The notes beneath the pieces were generated by a model that saw only the letters and a program-made list of their open reading frames with translations, was not told where the DNA came from and ran no database searches. This document shows, one piece after another, positions 17,313-26,766 of a stretch of DNA of 36,679 nt (position 1 is its first letter; every line of letters begins with the position of its first letter). A program made the translations under genes and the position numbers. The stretch is from Pseudomonadota bacterium (GTDB lineage Bacteria > Pseudomonadota > Gammaproteobacteria > JAKAQQ01), in contig JAJZYM010000007.1 of NCBI GenBank assembly GCA_021798115.1, positions 49,134 through 85,812 of the forward strand, given 5' to 3'.

Positions 17313-17860
17313 AAGCCCCTGCGCTCCCACCGTGGACGTGTGGGACCTCGAGGAACGGAGGAACGGCAGGCGAGTGGATCGGGAAGACACGCGACAAGAC
17401 TGCCGATCCATCCGCACGGCTGCCTCCCCTGAACAGGGGGTCATCACCCGGTCGTGCACCGATCCCGGATTCCTTCTCGTGAAATCCGGTGTTCGAATAT
17501 ACAGAGACACAAGAGTCTTCCCCGGGCCGGGCTCCACCACGATTGGTGCTGTCCGGCTCATTTTCTGGTCGTTTCATCGGTTGAAAGATGCTCCGGCGGG
17601 TTCATGCCGTGTGCCTGCCTTTTTGTCGAATATGGCTCGAAACGGGCCATGATGAGCATGGAGCCTCGGCGAATAAATCAGAGGTTCCTTGGTTTTTCTT
17701 GCCTGCCGTGTCGGCTCTGGCGGGGCTGTCGTCGCCCCGTTTTTGCCGTCGTGACTCGGACGACTCGACGCGTTAGGGCCTGAAGCTGTTTCGGCAACGC
17801 ACTCTGCAACTGCAGGTTATCACGCTGCTATGGCGGGGTGCGGGAGCGGATGAGTATTTG
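17313..17860. other. Non-coding gap after the Fic relic
   Basis: No convincing gene is seen. The only clear element is an intrinsic-terminator-like hairpin at 17721-17744, listed separately. The sequence is mixed in composition, and open frames on both strands lack family resemblance. Confidence 0.4.
17721..17744 (+). terminator. Intrinsic terminator-like hairpin
   Basis: CGGGGC, a 7-base loop (TGTCGTC), GCCCCG, then TTTTT. This is the best rho-independent terminator in the window. There is no intact gene just upstream on this strand, so it may be a leftover from the decayed Fic locus or may end an unseen small transcript. Confidence 0.6.
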
Positions 17861-17896
17861 TTGCGTAAGGACTGAATAAAGACTATATTAAGTCCT
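17861..17896 (+). promoter_or_regulatory. Promoter and operator of the Phd/ParE pair
   Basis: TTGCGT (17861-17866), 17 bases, TATATT (17884-17889). The -10 element lies inside an inverted repeat, AGGACT (17868-17873) and AGTCCT (17891-17896). This is where an autorepressing Phd-type antitoxin would bind. The antitoxin ATG follows 22 bases later. Confidence 0.6.
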
Positions 17897-17918
17897 CATC
17901 GGGTCAAGGAGCCAGCTC

Positions 17919-18194
17919 ATGCGCTACTCATCGCAAGTCAAACCCATCAGTTACCTCAAGGCGAACGCGGCTGAAGTTTTGGCCCAATTGATCGAGAGGC
18001 GGGAGCCTCTTGTCATTACCCAGAACGGGGAGGCCAAGGCGGTTATTCAGGATATCGCCTCCTTTGAGGAAACACAGGAAACACTGGCGCTGCTAAAAAT
18101 TCTCGCGCTCGGCAATGCGGAGATTGAGGCTGGCAAGGTCAAGCCCGTAGCCAAGGTGGTCACAAGATTGCGAGCCAAACGAGCAGCCAAGTAA
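17919..18194 (+). CDS. Antitoxin, Phd/YefM family
   Basis: 91 residues, ATG at 17919 with AGGAG upstream. The N-terminal half (SYLKANAAEVLAQLIERREPLVITQNGEAKAVIQDIASFEE) is the classical Phd/YefM DNA-binding and dimer fold. The C-terminal tail is charged (KVVTRLRAKRAAK) and would wrap the toxin. It is translationally coupled to the toxin gene through TAATG. It neutralises the toxin and represses the shared promoter, as known for the family. Confidence 0.88.
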   Translation: MRYSSQVKPISYLKANAAEVLAQLIERREPLVITQNGEAKAVIQDIASFEETQETLALLKILALGNAEIEAGKVKPVAKVVTRLRAKRAAK

Positions 18195-18529
18195 TGGGGG
18201 GGCGAAAATACGAAGTCTTGCTGACCGAAGGGGCCGAGCAGGATCTGGAATCGATCTACGACTACATCGCCGAATTTGATTGCAAGGCCAACGCTGACCA
18301 CGTGCTGGATCGGCTATTGGAAGTCGTCGAGGGCCTGTCAACCTTTTCTGAGCGCGGCGCCTACCCCAAGGAACTGGTGGCCCTTGGCATCCGGGAATAT
18401 CGGCAGACCGCTTTCAAGCCCTATCGAATGATCTACCGTGTCACGGCGCAGAAGGTTTACATTTATGCGATCGTCGACGGCCGGCGGGATATGCAGTCGC
18501 TCTTGGCGCGGCGCCTGCTTGGGGCTTGA
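18194..18529 (+). CDS. Toxin, RelE/ParE superfamily
   Basis: 111 residues, ATG overlapping the antitoxin stop by one base. Family marks are the N-terminal LTEGAEQDLESIYDYIAEF helix, the central ELVALGIREYRQTAFKPYRMIYRV strand segment, and VYIYAIVDGRRDMQSLLARRL at the end. The R..PYRMIYRV pattern and the C-terminal DGRRDMQSLL resemble the ParE branch more than the ribosome-dependent RelE branch. The target could therefore be gyrase, but family members vary. Reading frame and context are intact, so the pair is probably active. Confidence 0.86.
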   Translation: MGGRKYEVLLTEGAEQDLESIYDYIAEFDCKANADHVLDRLLEVVEGLSTFSERGAYPKELVALGIREYRQTAFKPYRMIYRVTAQKVYIYAIVDGRRDMQSLLARRLLGA

Positions 18530-19023
18530 TTGCCGATGGTGCGGAGATGACCGTAGAAGCGTTTCTTGCCTCCCAGAGAGAGTTGTTTTTCTGTAACCTT
18601 CCCGCCACCAACACCAAGAGATCAGTCGTTTTCGGTTGACCTTTTCTCTGTCCTGGCGTATGAGGTCCCTGGGGTTCGGCGTTGCCCTTCCGGAGTGGAG
18701 ACGGATGAACCACGACGGCGTCCCTGTCAAGCGCCCTTTGACTCCCTGTCGTACGGTCGAGAATTTTCCATGTTCATGCGGGCGTCACGTCAACCGCCGC
18801 GTCTTGGCAGAGTCGGGTCGAGCGATTTTCGATTCCGCTCCCGGCGAACGAACCGCCCGCGGCGCTCTTGTCAGCCTTCCGAGGCTCTGCCGCCGTCGGC
18901 GAAGATCCCGATCGCTCCAACCCGGGCGTTGATCGGGAACTCCAATACCCATGCTATCCTGCCAGAAATCATCCAGGTTTCGCTCTTCTCACGAACGAAG
19001 CGGCCGGGAAGAGGTGTCGAGCA
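18530..19023. other. Non-coding gap before the racemase gene
   Basis: No family-like open frame is seen on either strand. TATCCT at 18955-18960 is a possible -10 element about 64 bases before the racemase start, but no good -35 is paired with it. The first 80 bases after the toxin stop are AT-richer than the rest. Confidence 0.35.
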
Positions 19024-19736
19024 GTGATCAAGGCCGGCATGATCGGTGGTATCGGGCCGGAATCGACGATCGCCTATTACCGGCACATCGTGACCGCCCA
19101 CCGCGCACGCGCACCGTCCGGCGCCTACCCGAGGCTGCTCATCAACAGCATTGATTTCGGCGCGATGTTGGCTCGGCTCGAACGCGACGACCGGCCGGGG
19201 TTGATCGCCCTTCTTCGCACCGAGGTGGAATCGCTGGCGTGTGCGGGCACGGGGGTTGCGCTGCTTGCGGCCAACACGCCGCACATCGTCTTCGACGAGC
19301 TTCAGCGGGAGGTGTCGATCCCCCTTCTCAGCATCGTCGAGGCCACCTGCCGGGCCGCGTTGGCGCAAGGCCTCAGGCGGCTCGCTCTCTTCGGCACACG
19401 GTTCACCATGCAGGGCCGCTTCTATCCGTCCGTGTTGGGCGCCCGGGGCATCGAGCTGGTCGTGCCCGATCCTCAGGAACAGGCCTACATCACGACAAGT
19501 ACATGCACGAATGGGTTCACGGGGTGTTTGATCCGGATGTGCGCCGACGTTTGCTCGAAATGGTGCAGTCACTCAAACAACGCGCGTCCATCGACGGTGT
19601 CATCCTCGGTGGGACGGAGTTGCCGCTGATCCTGGACGACAACGGGACGACCGGGATTCCGTTTTTGGACACCACCGCGATCCACGCCGACGCGCTGGTC
19701 GAATACATGCTGGCGGCCTCGTCCGCGGCCTCGTGA
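19024..19736 (+). pseudogene. Aspartate/glutamate racemase family protein, frameshifted
   Basis: GTG at 19024 with GAGG upstream starts a protein beginning VIKAGMIGGIGPESTIAYY, the standard start of amino-acid racemases of the Asp/Glu type. The first catalytic-loop region is ALLAANTPHIVFDEL. The usual first catalytic Cys (A.CNT) appears to be replaced by Ala/Asn here. The frame is sound until about 19490, where one base is missing (TACATC then ACGACAAG). The rest (KYMHEWVHGVFDPDVRRRLLEMV, GVILGGTELPLIL, TTAIHADALVEYML) continues in the next frame to TGA at 19734. The second Cys position, normally in GCTE, reads GGTE. Without the shift it would be about 237 residues. Sequencing error is possible, but the missing cysteines also argue against racemase activity. 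Confidence 0.75.
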
Positions 19737-19762
19737 AACGTCTGTCCCTGAGGAGGTCTCCC

Positions 19763-20167
19763 GTGTCGATCGTCCTGAACCCCGAAGCCATCGCCGCCGG
19801 GCTTTCCGAGTACTGGTCACCGCGCGTCATCGGCGAGGTGGACGATGCCTATTACGTCAAGGTGGCCAAAATCAAGGGTGTGCTCGCGTGGCACAGCCAT
19901 GACGACGAGGACGAGCTCTTCTACGTTCTGCGGGGAACCATGCGCATCGAGCTGAACGAGGGCACGGTCGAGCTCGGCCCGGGCCAGATGTGGGTCGTGC
20001 CCAAGGGGGTGCGTCACAATCCCGTGGCGGAGGACGAGTGTTTGGTGATGCTGATCGAGCGCAAGTCGACTCTGCACACCGGCAACGTCGTGACCGAAAA
20101 AACGCGCACGATCGCCGAGCAGCTCGCCGACCATCTTGGAGCGGCGGAGACTTCGACTGACCTCTAG
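19763..20167 (+). CDS. Cupin-domain protein
   Basis: About 134 residues. I choose GTG at 19763 because GAGGAGG stands 5 bases upstream. A longer frame starts at 19733 inside the racemase stop but has no ribosome site. A single small cupin barrel is visible: KGVLAWHSHDDEDELFYVLRGTMRIEL holds metal-ligand motif 1 (H, H, E, then G) and GPGQMWVVPKGVRHNPVA holds motif 2 (final His). All four usual metal ligands are present, so it should bind a divalent metal. The substrate is unknown. It is closely linked to the racemase-like gene and may have been co-transcribed with it. Confidence 0.82.
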   Translation: MSIVLNPEAIAAGLSEYWSPRVIGEVDDAYYVKVAKIKGVLAWHSHDDEDELFYVLRGTMRIELNEGTVELGPGQMWVVPKGVRHNPVAEDECLVMLIERKSTLHTGNVVTEKTRTIAEQLADHLGAAETSTDL

Positions 20168-20554
20168 GTCCTCGCCCGACATTCCGCCGGCTCGGGGCGC
20201 CGGGCCTCCGATCTTCGCTTGGCAAGGGGCATCCCATTCGTGCCGGCCTGGGAGCCGCGCGAGCATCCCGTACGGGGCTTCCGAATCGGAGCCGGTTCTT
20301 GCGTTCCGACCGACCGGCTGTCGGCCTTGCCCATATAACGCGGTTCCTGAGGCGTCCCTCGTCCATCCCGGCTCAGATCAAGATGCGATCCCTGCCCCGG
20401 CGTGCTAGGGACCCCACCGTTCAGGGTGGGCAAGGATCGCACGGACCGATTGGATGTGGTATACCGTGCATGTCTGTGAGGGGGACATCAGATATGGGGA
20501 AACTGCCTCCTGCAAGGCAGGGCCCCGCCGAAGTCACAGCACGGGGAGCGATCC
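20168..20554. other. Intergenic region holding a possible IS200/IS605 relic
   Basis: No protein-coding frame is convincing here. The notable part is the inverted-repeat structure at 20384-20441, listed separately. A short hairpin, CTGCCT-CCTGCA-AGGCAG (20503-20520), lies in the leader of the following membrane-protein gene. Confidence 0.4.
20384..20441 (+). repeat. Long inverted repeat resembling the right end / omega-RNA end of an IS200/IS605-type element
   Basis: TGCGATCCCTGCCC (20384-20397) pairs with GGGCAAGGATCGCA (20428-20441) at 13 of 14 positions. The loop contains CTAGGGACCCCACCGTTCAG, and its CCCACC can also pair with GGTGGG around GTTCAG. A CCC-rich/GTTCA/GGG-rich hairpin followed by an AGGATCGC-like stretch is the usual 3' end of IS1341/TnpB elements and their guide RNA. 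No tnpB gene is left in the window. Recognition rests on recalled pattern, not on a search. Confidence 0.4.
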
Positions 20555-21016
20555 ATGCGTAGCGCCGGAGGAATCCCGGCCCCCGAGGCCGGGAAGGAGA
20601 TCACTGAATCGGCGGAGTCTTGCGCATCGTGCCGCGATCTCGCGGGAAGTTGCCGGCGGTCGCTCGCATGGTGGGGCCCGGCCGTCCTGCTGTTGGCCGT
20701 CACGGCGAGCGCGGGGTGGTGGTGGCATGTCGCGGGCTGGTCGCTTGGCCTTGCGTGGATCGGGGGACTCTGCCTCGTGAACGCTGCACGCTGCGGGCGT
20801 GTGCATTGCCGGTTTACGGGACCGTTTGCTCTGGCGATGGCTCTTTTTGTCCTTGCGGTAGGGTGGCGCCTTATTCCGGTTGGCCGCCACCCGTGGCATC
20901 CGATCACGTGGACTTTCATCATCGGTTGGTGTGTGCTTTACTACGTCCCTGAATGGATTTGGGGACGCTACGCGACGCAGAGACGTTCCCATCGTGAAGT
21001 CGGGGGGAAACCTTAG
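20555..21016 (+). CDS. Uncharacterised four-helix membrane protein with CGRVHC..TGP motif
   Basis: 153 residues, ATG at 20555 with GGGGAG upstream. After a soluble N-terminal 35 residues containing three cysteines (CASCRDLAGSC) there are four membrane helices, at about 38-58, 60-78, 90-107 and 118-135. Between helices 2 and 3 is NAARCGRVHCRFTGP. Its C-x4-C followed by TGP is a motif I recall from a widespread family of small membrane proteins without assigned function. The second half ends WCVLYYVPEWIWGRY. No operon partner is seen. The cysteines could bind metal or form a redox pair, which is speculation. Confidence 0.65.
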   Translation: MRSAGGIPAPEAGKEITESAESCASCRDLAGSCRRSLAWWGPAVLLLAVTASAGWWWHVAGWSLGLAWIGGLCLVNAARCGRVHCRFTGPFALAMALFVLAVGWRLIPVGRHPWHPITWTFIIGWCVLYYVPEWIWGRYATQRRSHREVGGKP

Positions 21017-21040
21017 AAGCCATAGCCATCTAGGCCGGGC

Positions 21041-21355
21041 CTAAGGGTCTCCGTAAAGCGCTCGGATCGGCGCGGTTGGTTTTTCGGCGGACTCGTGGCG
21101 GGCATTCCCGTCATTGTTGTGAACACGTTGCTTCTCAAGATCGCTGACGCAATCCACCTTGCCGTCGGGGGCGACGGTGGCCATGACCTTGGGCATGCCG
21201 TCCGACGTGAAGCGCGTCAGCACGGCGCCCGAAGGGCTCACCCGATACAGATCGTTGGCCAACGACACCAGGGCGTTGCAGGCGGGCGGCGTCGGTTGAG
21301 CGGCCTCTTCCGCCCGTATCCGGTGCGGTCCGTTCGCCGACGTCACTGATGTCGC
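21041..21355 (-). pseudogene. Unidentified protein fragment fused to transposase scrap
   Basis: The frame continues from the IS256-like scrap and encodes about 100 residues containing DLYRVSPSGAVLTRFTSDG and PKVMATVAPDGKVDCVSD, ending at a stop at 21041-21043. The beta-rich pattern with APDGKV suggests the C-terminal end of a small secreted protein. It has no start of its own and I do not recognise the family. It may be a truncated gene cut by the insertion sequence. Confidence 0.35.
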
Positions 21356-21359
21356 AGGT

Positions 21360-21530
21360 AAGGGATACGGCTCTTCCAGGTGCCGTGCCGCTCGGCAAAA
21401 GCCGTGAGGGCCTCGTCGAGCCCCTTGTTGATGACGGCGCTGATGCTGGAGGCCGAGAAGCTGTGTCCGCAGAGCTCCTCGGTGATGTCCTTCACCTTCC
21501 GTGTGGAGGCGCCTTCCGATCGCCATGAAT
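21360..21530 (-). mobile_element. IS256-family transposase fragment
   Basis: On the minus strand one frame gives STRKVKDITEELCGHSFSAS followed by SISAVINKGLDEALTAFAER, and the next frame continues with LEEPYP. This is the middle part of IS256/Mutator-type transposases (VKDITEELCGHSFSAS...INK.LDE.L..FA.R.LEEPYPYL). Only about 55 residues remain, with a frameshift and no DDE residues, so it is dead. No terminal repeats could be identified. Confidence 0.72.
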
Positions 21531-21709
21531 TTGCACACAAGTCCGTACACTACCCGCGTGAGTGACTGTTCCCCAAGGTTGCGCTCCCTGAACAGCCTGC
21601 TGTGGTCCGACTTCCCGACCGATCGGGTGACGGGTGGGCCAAGCCTGAGGATGTGGGTTTGGGAGGGCAGGGCCTCGTGGTCGATCAGATGATGTACTGA
21701 ATCTAAGTT

Positions 21710-23985
<2,276 letters not shown>

Positions 23986-23998
23986 ACGGCCGATCAGC

Positions 23999-24058
23999 GA
24001 CCGGTGGGACGGAGCGTAGAGGCGGCCTTCATCCGGCTGTGCTCCGTCCCTCCCGGTC
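23999..24058 (+). terminator. Large stem-loop after katG, possible terminator
   Basis: GACCGG (23999-24004) with GGGACGGAGC (24006-24015) pairs with GCTCCGTCCC (24041-24050) and CCGGTC (24053-24058). This gives 16 base pairs broken only by a 1-2 base bulge. There is no T-run after it, so it may act as an mRNA-protecting structure or a weak terminator. It begins 14 bases after the katG stop. Confidence 0.55.
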
Positions 24059-24140
24059 CTGAGGGAGCGTCGTGACAGGGAGAGCGAAATGCGGTTGCGG
24101 CCGATGGAGCCCTGGTCGTCTCTCTCCTTTCCCGACCACG

Positions 24141-24230
24141 TTGGAATGTTCCTGAATTCCTTGGAATGGAGTGGGGGATGTCGTAGGAGATTCGGCCTGG
24201 ATTCTAGACTGATTCCAATGTTGGTATAAT
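24141..24230 (+). promoter_or_regulatory. Rubrerythrin promoter with three TTGGAAT repeats
   Basis: An extended -10 element, TGGTATAAT, lies at 24222-24230, 38 bases before the rubrerythrin ATG; the -35 is weak. Upstream are two direct copies of TTGGAATG (24141-24148 and 24161-24168) exactly 20 bases apart, and one inverted copy, ATTCCAA (24212-24218), just before the -10. The spacing and the weak -35 suggest control by a regulator binding these repeats. Confidence 0.55.
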
Positions 24231-24267
24231 TCTCTGGCTGACCTCTACCAGCACGGGAGACACGACC

Positions 24268-24690
24268 ATGAAGAGCCTCAAAGGCACCAAGACGCACGAA
24301 AACCTCAAGTACGCCTTCGCCGGCGAATCGCAGGCGAACCGTCGCTACCTCTACTTCGCGGCCAAAGCCGACGTCGAGGGTTACAACGATGTCGCGGCCG
24401 TCTTCCGCTCGACCGCCGAGGGCGAAACGGGCCACGCCCATGGTCACCTCGAGTACCTCGAAGCGGTCGGCGATCCCGCCACGGGGGAACCCATTGGCCC
24501 CACGGACAAGAACCTTCGTGCCGCCATTGCCGGCGAGACGCACGAATACACGGACATGTATCCCGGGATGGCCAAGGCCGCCCGCGAGGAAGGCTTCGAG
24601 GAAATCGCCGACTGGTTCGAACGCCTGGCCAAGGCCGAGCGTTCCCACGCCAACCGCTTCCAGAAAGCTCTCGAAACCCTCGGCTCCTGA
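24268..24690 (+). CDS. Rubrerythrin-family diiron protein (erythrin-type, no rubredoxin domain)
   Basis: 140 residues, ATG at 24268 with GGGAGA upstream. The whole protein is a ferritin-like four-helix domain. Diiron ligands read E20, E53, H56, E90, E93, E124 and H127 by comparison with rubrerythrin. The C-terminal rubredoxin domain with two CxxC pairs is missing: the protein ends at ALETLGS. Such proteins reduce peroxide in the cytoplasm and need an external electron donor. The Fe-S protein encoded next could be that donor or part of the route, which is inference from gene order. A strong hairpin separates the two genes. Confidence 0.93.
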   Translation: MKSLKGTKTHENLKYAFAGESQANRRYLYFAAKADVEGYNDVAAVFRSTAEGETGHAHGHLEYLEAVGDPATGEPIGPTDKNLRAAIAGETHEYTDMYPGMAKAAREEGFEEIADWFERLAKAERSHANRFQKALETLGS

Positions 24691-24703
24691 GTGGATCAGC
24701 CTT

Positions 24704-24733
24704 GTCCCCCCGCGGCCTGGCCGACGGGGGGAC
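24704..24733 (+). terminator. Strong hairpin between rubrerythrin and Fe-S protein genes
   Basis: GTCCCCCCG (24704-24712) pairs with CGGGGGGAC (24725-24733), with an inner GGCC/GGCC stem. The following bases are GGCGTTTG, so the T-run is poor. It starts 13 bases after the rubrerythrin stop and ends 13 bases before the next ATG. It is a likely partial terminator or mRNA-stability element that sets more rubrerythrin than downstream product. Confidence 0.55.
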
Positions 24734-24746
24734 GGCGTTTGCGACC

Positions 24747-26132
24747 ATGAGCCAAGAAGGTGGATTGAGAGCCCCCGAACGCCACCCCGTGCGCTGGGAG
24801 GAGGCGGAGTACACCGACCGGGCCAGCCTCGAGAAGGAGGCCGCCCGGGTCTTCGACATCTGTCACGGGTGCCGCCGCTGCTTCAACCTCTGTGCGGCTT
24901 TCCCTCTCCTCTTCGACGCTGTCGACGAGACCCCCGGCGGGGAAGTGGGCGAACTCGGTCGTGAGGTCGCCTGGAAGGTCGCGGAGCAGTGTTATCTCTG
25001 CGATCTCTGTTTCATGACCAAGTGCCCCTACGTTCCGCCGCATCCCTTCGCCCTCGATTTTCCCAAACTCATGCTGCGCCTCAAGGCGACGCGCTTCCGT
25101 GAGGAAGGGCTGCGCCCGCGCGATCGCCTCCTCACCGCGACCGACGCCGTGGGCCGTCTTCTCGGGGTCCCGGTGGTGGCCCCGGCCGTCAACGCGCTCG
25201 CCCGCAACCGGGCCGCGCGCCGTACCCTGGAGGCCGTGGCCGGCGTGGCCCGCGAAGAACCGCTCCCGCCTTACGCGTCGCGCTCTTTTCGCGCCCGTCG
25301 GCGCAAGGCCCCGAAGAGCCCGCCGCGCGCGGTGGCGGGCGAACGGACACGGGGACGCGTCGCCCTTTTCGTCACCTGCTACGCGAACCGCAACGAACCC
25401 GAGATCGCTCAGGACCTCGTGCGTGTCTTCGAGCACAACGGCATCGTCGTCGATCCCGTACCGGAGGAGATCTGCTGCGGGATGCCGCGGTTCGAGCACG
25501 GCGATCTCGAGACCGTCGCCGCGCACGCGCGGCGGAACCTTCCGGTCCTGGCCCGCCTGGTGGACGAGGGTTATGAGCTCACCGCTCCGGTGCCGTCCTG
25601 CGTTCTCATGTTCCGGCGCGAGCTCCCGCTCCTCCTCCCCGACGATCCCCTTGCGGCCAAAGTCGCCGCCGCCTTCCGCGACCCCTTCGAGTACCTCATG
25701 CTGCGCGCCCGCGACGGGTTGCTGTGCAAGGATTTCAAGAGACCGCTCGGCGAAGTGGTCTACCACGCGCCCTGTCACCAACGGGTCCAGAACATCGGCC
25801 CGCGCACACGGGAGTTTCTTGAGCTGATCCCCGGCACGCGGGTTCGGGCGATCGAGCGTTGCTCGGGTCACGACGGCACCTACGCCGTCCGCCGCGAAAC
25901 GCACCCGCATGCGGTGGCCATCGGACGGCCGGTTTTCGCCGCGGTCCGAGAGGCCCCCGAGGCCGTCGTGACGAGCGATTGCCCGATGGCCGGGCGTCAT
26001 ATCGCCTGGGGGGGCGGGCACGCCCCCGCCGTCCACCCCCTGCGTCTCGCCGCCGTCGCCTACGGACTCGTTGACCCCGTGGGGCTTCACCCCTCACCGT
26101 CCTCTCCACCGGAGCCCCCGTGCGCCCTCTAA
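24747..26132 (+). CDS. Fe-S oxidoreductase related to heterodisulfide reductase / GlpC (CCG domain)
   Basis: About 461 residues from ATG 24747. An upstream TTG at 24702 would put the hairpin inside the gene. The N-terminal half holds two [4Fe-4S] motifs, C39-x2-C42-x2-C45-x3-C49 and C82-x2-C85-x2-C88-x4-C93 (the latter followed by PYVPPHP). The C-terminal half has one classical CCG motif (EEICCGMPRF) and a second, altered one. There YHAPCHQRVQNIG is followed by ERCSGHDGTY, not a CCG. This variant second site is what I recall from the branch found beside rubrerythrin. It should be a cytoplasmic electron carrier or thiol/disulfide-type enzyme. It overlaps the next gene by 13 bases, so the two are coupled. 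Confidence 0.85.
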   Translation: MSQEGGLRAPERHPVRWEEAEYTDRASLEKEAARVFDICHGCRRCFNLCAAFPLLFDAVDETPGGEVGELGREVAWKVAEQCYLCDLCFMTKCPYVPPHPFALDFPKLMLRLKATRFREEGLRPRDRLLTATDAVGRLLGVPVVAPAVNALARNRAARRTLEAVAGVAREEPLPPYASRSFRARRRKAPKSPPRAVAGERTRGRVALFVTCYANRNEPEIAQDLVRVFEHNGIVVDPVPEEICCGMPRFEHGDLETVAAHARRNLPVLARLVDEGYELTAPVPSCVLMFRRELPLLLPDDPLAAKVAAAFRDPFEYLMLRARDGLLCKDFKRPLGEVVYHAPCHQRVQNIGPRTREFLELIPGTRVRAIERCSGHDGTYAVRRETHPHAVAIGRPVFAAVREAPEAVVTSDCPMAGRHIAWGGGHAPAVHPLRLAAVAYGLVDPVGLHPSPSSPPEPPCAL

Positions 26133-26713
26133 CCCCCGACGACCTCTTGAGCCTCGAGGCTTACGACCGTGTTCGTCCCGAGTTCCGCCGCCGCGCCATC
26201 GACCATCAAAAACGCCGCCGCGTCGCCCTCGGTCCCGACGTCACCGTCGCCTTCGAAGACCGCCTCACGGTCCAGTACCAGATCCAGGAGATGCTGCGCA
26301 TCGAGCGGATCTTTGAACGCGAGGGTGTTCTCGCCGAACTCGAGGCGTACAACCCCCTGGTTCCGGACGGCACGTGCCTCACGGCGACGATGATGATCGA
26401 ACTGCCCGACCCCGAGATCCGCCGTGTGCGTCTGCGCGAACTTCGCGGGATCGAGGATCGCCTCTCCCTGCGCGTCGGTAACGCTCCGGCCCGCGCTGCA
26501 CGCGCCGACGAGAATCTTCCGCGCACGACCGATGAGAAGACCGCCTCGGTCCACTATCTTCGCTTCCCGCTCGCGCCCGAGGACCGCCGGGGGTTCGTGG
26601 CTTCGCGGGTGGTGCTGGCCTGCGATCATCCGCTCTACCGCCACGAGACGGTGCTCGACGAGGAGACGCGCGGCCTTCTCGCCCGTGATTGGCTCGACGG
26701 ATCCTCCGGCTGA
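26120..26713 (+). CDS. DUF3501-family protein
   Basis: 197 residues, GTG at 26120 inside the end of the Fe-S protein gene, GGAG upstream. It has the typical DUF3501 start (LTPDDLLSLEAYDRVRPEFRRRAIDHQKRRRVALGPDVTVAFEDRLTVQYQIQEMLRIER). Further marks are LEAYNPLVPDGTCLTATMMIE and VHYLRFPL..ED...F. No cofactor motif is seen. The family has no assigned function. Its repeated place after rubrerythrin and the GlpC-like protein, as I recall from other proteobacteria, suggests it is a third subunit or a chaperone of the same peroxide-reducing route. Cytoplasmic by sequence. Confidence 0.85.
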   Translation: MRPLTPDDLLSLEAYDRVRPEFRRRAIDHQKRRRVALGPDVTVAFEDRLTVQYQIQEMLRIERIFEREGVLAELEAYNPLVPDGTCLTATMMIELPDPEIRRVRLRELRGIEDRLSLRVGNAPARAARADENLPRTTDEKTASVHYLRFPLAPEDRRGFVASRVVLACDHPLYRHETVLDEETRGLLARDWLDGSSG

Positions 26714-26766
26714 GGAATCTTCCGCCCGTTACAATACCGCGAGCCCGCCGGCCGAGGCCCTTCTGT

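Noticed and set aside
24696-26090. 464-codon minus-strand frame opposite the Fe-S protein
   Set aside because: Antisense to a gene with eight ordered cysteines and CCG motif. No domain of its own.
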